From the NCBI GenBank assembly GCA_950022655.1, contig OX465587.1, positions 23,191,716 to 23,255,715 on the forward strand: a stretch of DNA of 64,000 nucleotides, given 5' to 3'. The notes under the pieces are model-generated. The model ran no database searches. It saw nothing but the letters and a program-made list of their open reading frames with translations, and was not told where the DNA came from. Of this stretch, positions 11,301 to 22,922 are shown piece after piece; within the stretch, counting starts at the first letter, position 1; each line of letters opens with the position of its first letter. The position numbers and the translations under genes are program-made. The stretch is from Alentia gelatinosa (taxonomy: Eukaryota > Annelida > Polychaeta > Phyllodocida > Polynoidae).

Positions 11301-13204
11301 CTGCTAATATTGATGACTGCAGGGATTCATCGGAACTGCAAAACAGAAGTGATATTCTTTCAACAAGTTGTTTAGCAACTAAAAACTATCTGTATGATTC
11401 ACAAAATAAGAGTGATCAGTTACCAGGAGGTGAAGCATCAAATAGCGATCCAGAAAGTTCAGACAATAGTAACAACTATCAATGTATTGATCTTGACTTA
11501 ACTGAAGCTTCAGTCATAGACAAGAAACTGACCGCCCTGGCAGAATTACCTCCTGAAACTGTCAGTGTTGTACCAGACATGGGATCATCTTCAGATGAAG
11601 AAAGTGAGAAAGCCTCTAGTAGGAGGACCTTGTTGAACTCCCTCGGGAGTAGTTTTGATAGATGGTTAATGGATGATGACCTCGAGTACTGTATCAAAAA
11701 AGAGTCTCATGATAATGATCCTAAATTACCGGATGATGATGAACCTGAGAAAATTACCTTTCATATAGAAAATCAGGCGGATGAAATCAAAGAAGTGAAC
11801 ATTTCATACACTTCTACTAAGACCGAAGAGGGTGAACAAAACGCCCGTGACTTGCTTTGTAACAGCCCAGATTCGCGAATTGAACACAATATCGAAGGTA
11901 ATACTAAAGCGGAAAAGGGAGATGCTATTGTTAATATCAGTGGAACTCAAGAATCTCTATCAGAAGTTACTGTAGAAAACATCCAGTCTGGTTGTGATTC
12001 ATCACATACTATCAGAGACAAAATAAAATATTGTGAATCCTTACTTCCGGAATCAGATATACAACCCAACTCAGTATCTCATGATCACTTTGAAGAAAGT
12101 GTTCAGGAACTCACAGAGAAAGACAATATTGGGCATCAGTTCGAAGCATCACTTGCATCTACCAGCTCCAGTGATGCTTACAGAGGTGAAACCAGACTAA
12201 GAAATATTGACGATATTCATCAAGCAGTGATAAATAGGTATGTAAGCCTTGACCATGTCCTGGAACAAACGCTAGAAGTCCTAACAACAGATACAGAAGA
12301 AACTCCTCGAGAACCCGCGGCTGGAATTCCAAAGTCTCGCGCAAAGATTGATGATGGCATAAATGATGACGAAACATATACAGATACAAATCATGGAGAG
12401 AGTGATACGTCTTTAGAGCAGGTGGCACAACATGAGAATGGTTCATTCGATGTAGAAGCATTGGTTTCAGAATGTGGTGCTATGGCCAATTGGAATGCGC
12501 ATGAAGAAAGTGCACGCGATGACCAGAGAACAGCCAGGGTAGAAGAACAGAATGAAGACAGAGGGATAGAGATGGGATTCACCGACATGATAATAGAAAA
12601 GACCGAGGGGAAAACAAGGATAAAAATGAGACATGATATGCCAGAAATGCAGAATATTTTACACCAGGAGGAAGAGAATCAGGAAGACATCTTGGAACAA
12701 CCGACAGAAACTGCTGGGATGTCGGGCAACATAAATGACGAACATGAGGAAGAAGAACCTGAACAAATAGATAGAATATGTGATGAAGAAATTGAGCAAG
12801 TAAATTTAAATAACGTACAGGTTGGAGCTCCTAGAGGCCGTCTCAGTCAACCACCTGGACCTGAGGAGAAACCTGAAGACCCCACTCTGGCCCCTTACAG
12901 GTGCACAGTGTCCCCGACATCTCCCAAACACCAGCGCCCTCGTCGTCCCCGTCTCCGCGATGACCTCACCCGCTTCTGGCGCCGTTGGTTCGGCGGCCTC
13001 AAGCCCCGGGAGCTGCCGGAGAACCACAGTCAGCGCTTCATCGTCTTCGGGCCGGCCGAGGCCGCAGGGGGACGGGAGGAGGCGGCGTTGAGGGCACGCT
13101 GGAGGCGGTCACCGAGTCTGACGCAGAAGGTGGATGTGGTGACGGGTAGCGCCCCACCCAGCCCTGCGCGACCCCTGCATGGTGTGCACCAGTGGCTTGT
13201 CATG
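8370..13204 (+). CDS. Giant acidic disordered-protein exon (1602 codons)
   Basis: The ATG at 8399 (GACATGG context) follows an in-frame TGA four codons upstream, and a likely 5'UTR acceptor (TTTTACTCTAG) ends at 8369. The frame runs 1602 codons to a consensus donor ATG|GTGAGT at 13204/13205, phase 0. The product is Asp/Glu/Ser/Thr-rich with no predicted fold, signal peptide or membrane segment in this exon. Landmarks: KRVHW at residues 87-91, fitting the PP1-docking RVxF consensus; degenerate Asp-Thr-Glu/Asp-Lys repeats near 475-530; a conserved-looking RRTLLNSLGSSFDRWLMDDD stretch near 1073-1092; and a basic, aromatic, GC-rich tail from about 1500 (FWRRWFGG, then RARWRRSPSLTQK). An acceptor-like CCCCTTACAG ends at 12900, where base composition changes, so the GC-rich tail may also be used as a separate 3' exon. 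The family is not recognised; a scaffold or PP1-targeting role is only inferred. Confidence 0.85.
8660..8671 (+). other. Putative PP1-docking motif (RVHW)
   Basis: Residues R88-V89-H90-W91, preceded by Lys-Pro-Lys, fit the [K/R][V/I]x[F/W] docking consensus for protein phosphatase 1. The site is in a predicted disordered N-terminal segment, where such motifs normally work. The motif is short and can arise by chance. Confidence 0.4.
9817..9990 (+). repeat. Degenerate short coding repeats (Asp-Thr-Glu-Lys type)
   Basis: Within the giant exon, the protein reads as about six degenerate units of 7-9 residues built around (D/T)-(I/L/T)-(D/E)-K-x-(F/L) (for example DIDKYPF, DLDKFSS, DTEKSLS, DTEKPLV, DTDTSFS). 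The DNA also repeats GATACAGA-like segments. This is probably an internal tandem expansion in disordered protein; no function is known. Confidence 0.6.
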
Positions 13205-13256
13205 GTGAGTGGTGATCTTTACTCAGGAGTTGTGGGTTTTTACAGAATCAACCTTA

Positions 13257-13380
13257 TCCTACCCCTAATAAAAAACGCCATAGGCTTAACATGGGATTTG
13301 TTTATGTCACGGGTAGTGACATAAAGTGTTGTTTATGCCACTACTTTCTGATACTGAAAAAATATGGAAACGGGGTAGGA
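13257..13380 (-). mobile_element. TA-flanked MITE, copy 1 (124 bp)
   Basis: The ends are TCCTACCCC and GGGGTAGGA, flanked by TA on each side (13255-13256, 13381-13382), as for Tc1/mariner-type TA insertion. The interior contains short inverted pieces such as GTCACGGGTAGTGAC. Copies 2 and 3 (60929-61050, 63337-63543) are in the opposite orientation. It begins 52 bp after the giant exon's donor and holds the TAA that ends that open frame. Confidence 0.9.
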
Positions 13381-15626
13381 TATTATTTTACCTGAATATG
13401 AGTAAGGGACCATCAATAAAGTATGCATGTATGCAGAATTTCTGAAATTTTAGACCACTCCCAGCACCCCCACTCCCGATCGTGTACGCAATAGAACAAA
13501 GAAGGAGCATTACCAAAATTCCCGTATTTTTTTTACCCCCAAACCCCCAGTGCGGACGTAGTTTATGGATGGCCCCTAAGACTTCTGGCATCCTTCAAAA
13601 GAAGTTTTATGTGTTCATTCAAATATCATATATAGGCGGAATTAGTTTTCATTTTATATTTCTTCTGTACCATGCCATCATATACAATAAGCGCTTAATG
13701 TAGGGGTCTTAATATTAGCATGGTACAAACGTCTATAGGCTTAGCATTAGGAAAACTATCTTAACAGGCTTGCGAGTACAGTAACTCATGCTCAATGGGT
13801 GATATAAAATAAATATATCCAGACTAAGATAAAATCAGAAACAAATTCGTGTTTCGGCTGTGTCTCCGATAGCCATCTTGTTTGAAGCGCTTCAGAATAT
13901 TCACTCGGCTATCACCTCAGCCATATCCCTGAGCGCTCTTTACTCGATGGTTTACGGGGAAACAGACCAAATACTCAGTAATTTCTTTCATAATCTATCA
14001 TATTTGCTTTATCGGTGCTAGTGATGGCCAACCGATAAGAGATAACCATTCCACCTCGCCATAAATGTATGTTTAATATAAACAGAGAATGGCTAATCTA
14101 CGAAGTGTATGGGGGAGATGGAAGCAGGAGAAATGGTTTGGGGGAATGTACCTTTAATTCCATGAACTGGTAGTCATGTATCATGTCTATCAAAGCCAGG
14201 ATTTTGCGAGCCACTCCAGGGTACTAACTTTCCATACAATAAGATGATTGAAAACCATCGTCAAGAAAACTGAATCATTATAATTTTGATAGTGGAGAAT
14301 AATTATTAAAATATCTGCGTTCCCTCTTCACGTACCCTATATTTCATGAATATGTATTTGTAATTAAGTCACCCGAATGATCTACAGTGGAAGATCTGAA
14401 AAGTATTGTACCCTAGTCTTTCCTTGAGAGGGCGCCACCATCTGACACTTAATGTTTACACCTGTCGAAATAGTGTAGGTCTTTTGCTGGTAGCTGTGGC
14501 ATGTCGGTTTCGGTTGGCTGGAAAATATGAGGTCCGAAACGTAGAGATTCATGTCCCCTTCAAGGAGGGGATTTAATGGTCGTATTTAAGAAGGTACCCG
14601 TTTTGCTTATGATTTCTGTTGAGCATAATAAATAATATTGAAGATTTCATAAAAGGTAAAACGATGAATGAAAGCTAAATTTATGACCTGAAAACTGTAT
14701 CGCGATTTTGAATCGGGGTATTGACACCATGAAGGTGCAGTTCATCAATCATACTATATCTTAGTTACAAAATGATTGTGTACGGAATTAAAAAGATTCA
14801 TCGTCAAATAGTGCTACTGGGAGTGCATACATGTGTATTCTCGGAGAAGTGCGTGGGCGTCTCCACGATGACGGATAGTAGTATAGGACCAGCGTGCTTT
14901 GACTCAGGCTATGAATCATACACGAGCCATCTTATCAGAAGTAGGTCATACTTTATAGGACAACAAGGTGGTGTGGGGTATCTATTGACGTGACTCAGAA
15001 CTGAGGATACATCGCAGCATAAAATCCTCTGACTCAGTTATGTCTTCTCATGTTTACAACAAATGTGGATATCTTTATATGTTCTTTAGGAAGCAAAATA
15101 ACTATGTACCAAGGATATAAATGTTACACAGCTTAAGGAAACCAATAAAGAAATTTGAAAAAGATCTATATTATGATATATAACATACGTGGATAGTGAT
15201 TATAGATAAATTCGAGACTTTCCTGATTTTCTCCATTTTATTCATATTGGGGTGAGGCATATCTTAAGTGAATGAATTGATAAAACACTGTCATAGGTTT
15301 GTGTTATCGGTTTGTACTGTACTTTTGAGCAGTGATCTTACACTTGAAAATAATAACACCCTTAGCGTATTGCGATGAATAGTTATCCCCATACTTTATT
15401 TACAGATATTTATATACATATAAATACCCGCCGAAGATCTCGCGAGCACAACAGTGCCCACCTATCATTTCATATAGCATATGATGTTGAAAAACTTCCG
15501 TTTTGAATTAAAGTTTCGTGAATGATAATGTATGCCCATGTTGTGTCCTCTGTAACCGCCATATCTTTTAAAACCCCACGCACAACACCATGCAGGACAC
15601 GCGCACACATGTGTGGTGCACATATA

Positions 15627-15818
15627 GGCTCGTTTCCATTGGCCGACGAAACAGGTGTAGATTTTTGTGTTTTCCTAATAGCCTATTTCCACTGGCCATC
15701 AGTGATATACAGTTATGAACCACCGACGGACTTTTAAGCACTGCTGACGCAAAATGTAAAAAGGCCATTAGGAGAACACAGAAAATCTACACCGTTTTTG
15801 TCGGCCAATGAAAAAGCC
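15627..15818. mobile_element. Inverted-repeat element, GGCCGACGAAA family, copy A
   Basis: The left arm (TTTCCATTGGCCGACGAAAC, then AGGTGTAGATTTTTGTGTT) pairs with the right arm (ACACAGAAAATCTACACCG, then TTTTTGTCGGCCAATGAAAA). Length is about 192 bp with no coding capacity. Copy B (16228-16421) is the same element at roughly 85% identity by eye, and a longer divergent relative lies between them. Confidence 0.85.
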
Positions 15819-15835
15819 TTATACAATGTATATAT

Positions 15836-16224
15836 AAGCCATTTTCCACTGACCGATTATTTGCTACCGATCTTCAGTCGGGATCCACCGATCGATGATA
15901 CCGATGACAGATCGATGAATGGAGACAGGCATGCAGAGAAGTGTTCACCAATTAATTGTGCATAGATCCTGAAATGTAGCCACCACTGAATGACTTGGTC
16001 AACAATCTACAGAATCAAAGGGGTTTTAAATCGCCGGCAATGGTCATTGTGTTTGGAGGGAAGTTCTGTTGGTATGGAACCATCAAATGCAGGAGAAACA
16101 AGGCATGAACAGCACTCTCACCGAATATTTCTTACCGACGTGCAGTCATTGGCCACCACCATCCGTCCTTTATGAGAACTCACTTTATTGGTGCTGTTTT
16201 CGTCGGTCAGTTGAAAATGGCTTT
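15836..16224. mobile_element. Longer inverted-repeat element between copies A and B
   Basis: The left end is AAGCCATTTTCCACTGACCGA and the right end is TCGGTCAGTTGAAAATGGCTT, about 21-bp inverted ends enclosing about 389 bp. The ends resemble those of the flanking copies (CCATTTCCACTGGCCGA type). The interior has repeated CGATCGATGA/ACAGATCGATGA segments. It may be an older or larger member of the same family. Confidence 0.65.
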
Positions 16225-16227
16225 AAA

Positions 16228-16421
16228 GGCCTATTTCCATTGGCCGACGAAAACGGTGTAGATTTTTTGTGTTCTTCGAATAGCCTATTCACATTGGCCA
16301 TCAGCAATATACAGTCAAGAACCACAGACAGACCTTTAGAACTGCTGACGCAAAATGTAAATAGGCTATTAGGAGAACAAAAATCATCTTTACCGTTTCT
16401 GTCGGCCAATGGATAGAGGCC
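16228..16421. mobile_element. Inverted-repeat element, GGCCGACGAAA family, copy B
   Basis: The ends are GGCCTATTTCCATTGGCCGA and TCGGCCAATGGATAGAGGCC, and the interior aligns with copy A throughout (TAGCCTATT...TTGGCCATCAG...CTGCTGACGCAAAATGTAAA). Length is about 194 bp. No transposase is present. Confidence 0.85.
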
Positions 16422-17874
16422 TATAGATATATACGTGCACGTGCGTCATTGTACATGGTATAGCGTTCATTCACCCGTGACGTTGGGGCTCTGCAGCTGC
16501 TACATAACCGTTAACTGTACGATTCTCAAAGTTATTGTGTGATTTGACCTGTTCTTATCATTTTGAGTGTGTTTTATAACTTATACTTGAGACAATAGTA
16601 CACTAGCATGATATAAGTATATACTCATAAGGATCACCTTAGAAATTGCCCCAATCAACAGTGATACTTTGTACTGCCTAGTACTTCCGTATTAATCCAC
16701 ACATATCTAAATCCCTTAACCGGGGTAAAAATAAGAGATGCATTTAACACATCCTTGTATTCCGTTCAAATTGGCATTGTCCTTCTCCGTCCTTCTCCGA
16801 CACAGCTCATTTGTCTGAGAGCTTTAGAAGAAGGCAGGTGACTTAACAGAGGGATGGTGAAGGGAACAAAGATAGCAGTATGAGGAAAGGTGGGATGAGA
16901 AGTTAGGTACAACCGAGAGTTGAAATACATCTTAAAAAGAAGCACATTTCAGTAAAGAAAACGGTGGGTGAGATAGACTTGCTGTTGGCGGTCAGAACGG
17001 TAGAGGTGCTGTGACCAGTGAGGCGTAGCGGCAGTGCATCGGTGGCTTTCCGTGATCAGTGAACCGTAGAGGTAATATTGAGGTCGCGATCGTTACGACC
17101 GCAAACTGCTGCCTATCATAGATATATCTAAATACTAACTGACGTGTTCAATGAACCATAACCATGACCTCCCAGCTCCATACCTGCTCCTCTATACATC
17201 CAGTCAACCGACCAGCGCATCTTTAAGTCACACCTCCAACATATAGGTATAGGGTTCATAGAGGAAATATATCACAGGAAGTCTAATTTGAACAAATTGG
17301 ATGTTCAAATACAGAAAGAAAGAAACAAAATATATCACAGGATTCTGCTCCACTGGATGGGTCACAGGTCACACAGCATCCATGTACTCCACAATGCCTG
17401 TGACTGGGCTGTCTCCAGGGGCTGGCGTGTATGAGTTGAGGTGACCGTATATTGCCCCGGCGGAGTTGTGATGTGTATAGACCTGACGGCGTGTATAAAC
17501 ACAGCGGTAATCCTCAACGCCTGTTCCCTGTGACAATGTTATAACGCCAGCTGGAGAGGGGTGTGTTCGGAAACTCCACCTTCTGATGCAGCATGCTCAG
17601 CTGTCAGTGTAGATTTATTATCCATCGTATACAAAGCTCCCATTGAAAATGTATGGGGACTCAGTAAACCACTACTCATTGTATAAAACCTGTCAGATAC
17701 CATAACTGTGGTATACGGATTCACATCTGTGGTATACGGCCTCCAAACCATGTTATACGGGAAAAATAGTCCCCTTTGCTATAGAGCAAATAAATAGTTC
17801 ATATTGTTATTCCCGCTAATATGGCAATTACTGGGTTTAATTTATTCGAAAAGATGGATAATGAATACAACAAA

Positions 17875-18002
17875 CGATGGTTTTGCGGACAGGCTGCTCT
17901 GTAAACCACTCGCGGTTGACCTCGTAATACACTCGCTAGCGGTCGTGTATTACTACGCGTCAACCTCTCGTAGTTTACGGCCGCCTGTCCACAAAACCAT
18001 CG
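17875..18002. mobile_element. Foldback element, 128 bp, GC-rich arms
   Basis: The left arm starts CGATGGTTTTGCGGACAGGC and the right arm ends GCCTGTCCACAAAACCATCG. The pairing continues inward through GTAAACCAC/GTAGTTTAC, GGTTGAC/GTCAAC and GTAATACAC/GTGTATTAC to a small loop around TCGCTAGCGGTC. It would form a nearly complete hairpin. No target-site duplication is clear. Confidence 0.85.
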
Positions 18003-19330
18003 ATTATTGTCTATTTATACAATGAATACACAGTCAGATGTATTTATCCATATGCAGTGAGTTTATGTGGCACTGGGGTATCATATTTCATCCCACCTGT
18101 GCTGAAACACACAAATGGATTTGCAACTCAAAAAGGCTTGGGCTTAATTAAGCCACAGGGAAAGTACTCATCTCTCTGTTCCTAAGCCACACTGGAAGTG
18201 TTCTGCCTCATATGAATCATAGCTATAGTGTTGTCCTTCATCAGCCTTGTGCTGGCATCACAATAACAGTGTTGTACTGCATCAAAACTTGTGATGAAGC
18301 CTCACTGACAAAGGTATACCAAACCACACCCAACCTTGCTCTCCTACATATATATCTAATTCTATACCTCATCTCCATTATGATCAGTCACACCAGCATC
18401 ATGTATGTCGTTACTTTGTCTGAAAATTCTGTCTAAAATGTTTCATGAATTAATTTTAGTCTCCTCTTTGGCACTCCGATGAAGGCAAATAGCCCTATAA
18501 CTCGGTGATCCATCAACCCAGTTTCTCGTTAATACAGAGTGTTTCCGAACGCTCCCGGGGTAGTATTTATTTTTCCCCAGTCAATGCGAGCACACATACA
18601 CCACAATACTGTGTCAAGAACGAGACTTAGCTGAGACCGAGGACACCGACCATCAGCTGACACCCTGCCGACTGGAGGCCCAGGGCCCCGGCCACCGTTA
18701 TCCCCACCCACCCCTCCACAGAGCATGTTTAGACATCTGTTCGGAGAGTGTTGTGTGATGTAGGTGGAGAGTGGAGCGTGACACACTCACATCATCATTG
18801 AACATCTATACTCACATGTTGAACGGCAGCGACTGGTACGACCGTGTCGGGGATGGAGGACACTCTGTATTGCATATGGCCGTGAATATATGTGTATACT
18901 GATGTATACATAGCCCTGATATAAGCTGCAGCACTGTTGTTAACACCGGAACTAACGCCAGAAAATGGAGGATCAAACTCTGGAGCACTACCATAACTTT
19001 GTAGGGTGAATAGAGCCACCCCGCTGTGAGCCTGGGGCTGGGCCAATCATGGTGAGTGCTACATCATGTAGGAGGTGAGTAAGTTCACCTCCTGTGTACC
19101 ACCCCTGCTCATCTCTGTATTACCAGCGCCCCAAACACCACTGGAGGAGATATAAACTCTGCATGAATCACAACCACTATGGCACAGCCTCCGGAGGGCA
19201 CGGGGTCTTTCACTGACTCCCCACACTGGAGGAAGGAGAAGCAGGAGCAGTAGTATGATCCCCACACCATCCATGATCGTTGGTGGTTGACCCCAGGGCC
19301 ATCGCACTCTCCTCCGCATGTCGCTGACAG

Positions 19331-19498
19331 CGGGCCGCCACAATGATGGATGATCTTCACCGGGAGGCGCTGTGGAGGCGGTACCTGCTGACCTCTCCCG
19401 GGGTGGCCGAGCAGCTCGTGCAGGAACGACTCTTGAAGGAGCAGCTGGTGAGAGCGCTGTCGCCGCCCACCTCTGAGATGCCCACCCGGCTCCCGCAG
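19331..19498 (+). CDS. Short helical coding exon (52-56 codons)
   Basis: A Kozak-like GCCACAATGATGG starts a frame at 19343 that runs 52 codons to CAG|GTAGTC at 19498/19499, phase 0. An acceptor-like site ends at 19330; if used, the exon is open in phase 0 for 56 codons and would continue the giant exon's frame directly. The peptide has a probable helix (VAEQLVQERLLKEQLVRAL) followed by a Pro/Ser linker. It is GC-rich compared with its flanks. It could be an alternative first exon (ATG used) or an internal exon; splice evidence cannot separate these. The family is not recognised. Confidence 0.6.
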
Positions 19499-22400
19499 GT
19501 AGTCAATAGCATTACTTTAACCTTGTTTGTTTCATTATTCATGTATGTTCTCTACTGGATTTTGATGAGGAAAACCTGATTCTTCTGCTTTTATTTATTA
19601 AGGGAAGCGAAGTCGCACAAAGCGAGACTTCAAGCGAATCAATGTGTTTTTCTCCAACAAAAGATGAACCCTACAATCCCTCTCAAAGGGAACAGGGAGT
19701 GAAAAAGAATTCGATACTGGCAATGCAATGATTCTTTGCCACCTTTTATTGCTTGAACGCCACCAACCGATGCATATATATATATATATTCTTTACCTAA
19801 ATAATCATTCAAGAATAAGCTTCTTTTGTGTGTTATTCGAATGATGAGCCAGTTGCTAATTTCAGCATAAACAATTCTTCTTCTTATTGAGATGAGTGAA
19901 TTCCCCCAAAACACCGACTGAATATAGCTACAGTTCTGGCTGTAGATTGTCATAGCGGGTTGCAATAAGTAGACATATAGTTATACGATCACAATTATGT
20001 ATCATTTGTCTTATTGTCTGTATTAAAATGTCTTTACTCGGATTCTCAGATATCATGTTGGTAACAAATAAAGCAATTTACTTTCTTAACTCACTCCATT
20101 ATCAAACTCTAATACATTTCTATTTTATTTTTAAGTAGACAAATTATTAACCATATGTTTACCATTAGTTGCCCTTTAGCCACGAGCTATAGATTTGGTA
20201 TGGTAATGAGCGGAAGTCACTGGATTTAGTGCAATTAGAGATACTGGAGGTTACACGGTATTCAACATCTGTGGGTAATTAGTGTCTGGGGTGCATTTAT
20301 GTCAAGTCAGGTATGGCTTTTGTCACGGTCATCGAACAGGCCTCGCACCTGAGACATGTTAGCCCACCTTGTTTTTACATAAGGTTATGTAACTAAACGG
20401 ACATAGATATGTATGAAAATTCTTTCATATTCAACTGAACATGATACACTTCATAAGTATATAGAAGTTGTATTATGAATACACGATCAATGGGTATTGT
20501 TACAGCTTGCCTTTGATAATTGTCCACGTGTATTATTATGGTTACCGGGTTAAAACGTACATACTCTACGTATGGTGTTTAATAGTCGTTACATTAGGCC
20601 CTTCCATTTACGGGTATTTTTCAAAAGTCCTCGCTATATTGATTATCATAGGACTAGATATAGTTATGGTTGTCTAGCTTACCATGCACGTAACTGGGCC
20701 ACAATAGGAACCATGAAAGTAAACATGCATTTTACCTACGCTATTTCTCATCATACCACACATTCATCGAAAAATAAATTATATTGGATTGAGAGGAGAT
20801 GGCAATAATTTGGATGAGTGAACCTTTGTTTATGAATTTAACTTTTCCGGAAAAGTATAAGTGCATCATCTTCCGCCATAACAAATAGTACTGTGCGAGA
20901 AGTCGGTATATGGGGTGTTATTATCCATGACAAATGCGTGTGTCATCAAGATTAACCAAATGACAGATTTAGAACAGCAATTAACGCAGGTCATAGGGTA
21001 CCTGACAAACAGAAATATTTAGATACCTAGATGTGAAGAAACTTGTTGAAGGCAATGCGCCTCAGGTAATTCAGCTCTTTAAAATGACCAAAACCAGTTG
21101 TAGGTAACAAGGAAATGATGAAAGACACTTTCTTTATGCAAGCAGCTTTTTAGGCTACATACCTTTACGGTACATATGTAATAGAGTACATATCCCTTAC
21201 ATACATGTATGCTTGTCGGACGTGTAGTTTTTGTAGAAAATATAAAGGCCTTCGAAATGGAAATACAAAGGCCTTTGATATGTTAAAGTTATCAACTTAC
21301 ACTGCCTTTCTTTTTGTGCCCAAGAGCTTTGAGAATATGAAGAAACACCATGGGTCGAGACCATGTATTTTTGCTGAGCTGTAAGGATTTCTTTTTACAT
21401 GAAATTGGGTATATTCTTGGGAAAATTCTGGCGTATACTTCAGAGCTCAGATTGAATTACCCACGTTCTTTTATCCGGCCACTTTACCGGTGTAACATAT
21501 GCCATATGGCAATCTATAAATTGCTGGGCTGGTTGTAGATTCTACACTGAATGTTTCTATATTTACTATCATCATTGATCAGTTATTGATTACAGTGCGA
21601 GGTTGGACTGTTCACCAACCACCTTTTAGATTATATCTGCACTGATAATCGCACACGACCAAATTTATTAGAAACCAAAGTAACCAATCTGTAAACTGTG
21701 GAATCCAGATATCACTCTACATGCCATCAATAAGGTGATAAAACAAGAACAATTAGATGTTTTATTTAAAAAGATTCGTGATTATCTTAATTAATGACCA
21801 TATGGGCAATAGGCTGACGCTGATACAGAGAAAACATCCGGTATTTAGTGATCCTAAACCCGTGCCTCAGTTAATTATTGATAGATGGTTCTATCAGTTA
21901 ATGCATCCATCAACCTGGAAATAATATTCACGATTAAGAAACTTTGAAGGACATTCCCGTGAAGGAACCTCCTTTCATAGCGGTATTAATTTCAGAAGAT
22001 GGCTTAAATCCCCGGTCTGAGTTGGTGCTTATCCACCCTGCTCTTCTTACCAACCAAATCAAGTACCCCTCTCCATTAAGGAAGAGTAGGGGTCTTGTCC
22101 CTGGAGTGTGTGACGTCACTCTTAAGTTAGTCTCGCTGACTCTCCACATAGCGGAGAACCAAAATATTAAAGAAATGAGAATTTCTTAAAATAAGAATGA
22201 TAGAGAAATAACTTAATCCCTAAACACAATCATGAGCGTCCATAGTTAGGCCTGCCTAGAATCATCGAGGAAAACCAGGAATGTGAGAATGATGATTAAA
22301 ATAAAGATTGATCTTTGGCCTTGCCTTCCTACTCTGTGCTACCATTTGATAGTTTTATTACTATTTCTGTAGCGTATATAAGGAGACATTAAATGCCATC

Positions 22401-22701
22401 GTAACCAAAAGCCGGTTTGTTTCTTTTTGTACACTACTCGAGCATTGGATACGAGCCTCCCATTTTAAATCTAGGGAGAGAAATGTCAGGGGTGGGATGA
22501 AACATGAACCCCGTTTACACTCTTACATGTATATCCGTATTGCCCGGAATACTTTCTGCAACTGGGAAATACAAGAGATATAAAAGATACGATATTGAAA
22601 ACTAAGTGATTTAAAGTCACCACCCCAGAAGAATAAGGGTGTTCTAAAAAAATCAAGAGCAGGGGTTCAGAGGCCTAAGATTAAGGCAGCCAAAACATAA
22701 T

Positions 22702-22922
22702 CAGGGGCCCGTCTAATAATCTAAGATCGCACATGTAGGCCCTTTTCTGGATGCATAGGCACCCAGGGACGATGTGGGTCAACTTTATTTACCACTAATG
22801 GACGACCTTTTGGACGTCTGATACTGTCTTAGTGAACAGACTATATTATTAAACGATAACCCTTGTTCGAGGGGCAGAGAAGGGTCTTCATGCACGACCC
22901 TAGATTATTAAACGGGCCCCTG
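22702..22922. mobile_element. Element with CAGGGGCCCG ends
   Basis: The left end CAGGGGCCCGTCTAATAATC and the right end GATTATTAAACGGGCCCCTG are inverted repeats about 20 bp long with two mismatches. The CAGGG start resembles hAT termini, but no duplicated target is visible. The interior segment TTATTAAACGATAACCCTTG reappears inverted at about 36304-36325 inside a degenerate relative. Confidence 0.7.

Larger units (their letters stand above)
13205..19330 (+). other. Probable intron 1 with mobile elements
   Basis: The 13205 donor is GTGAGT and an acceptor-like tract (CTCTCCTCCGCATGTCGCTGACAG) ends at 19330. No other convincing exon is seen. The interval contains a TA-flanked MITE (13257-13380), three related inverted-repeat elements side by side (15627-16421), a long foldback (17875-18002) and paired GTGGTATACGG motifs near 17710-17740. 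Confidence 0.55.

Noticed and set aside
13205..13324. Hydrophobic C-terminal extension of the giant open frame (last 39 codons)
   Set aside because: It follows a consensus GTGAGT donor and is partly encoded by a TA-flanked MITE found elsewhere, so it is intron rather than protein.
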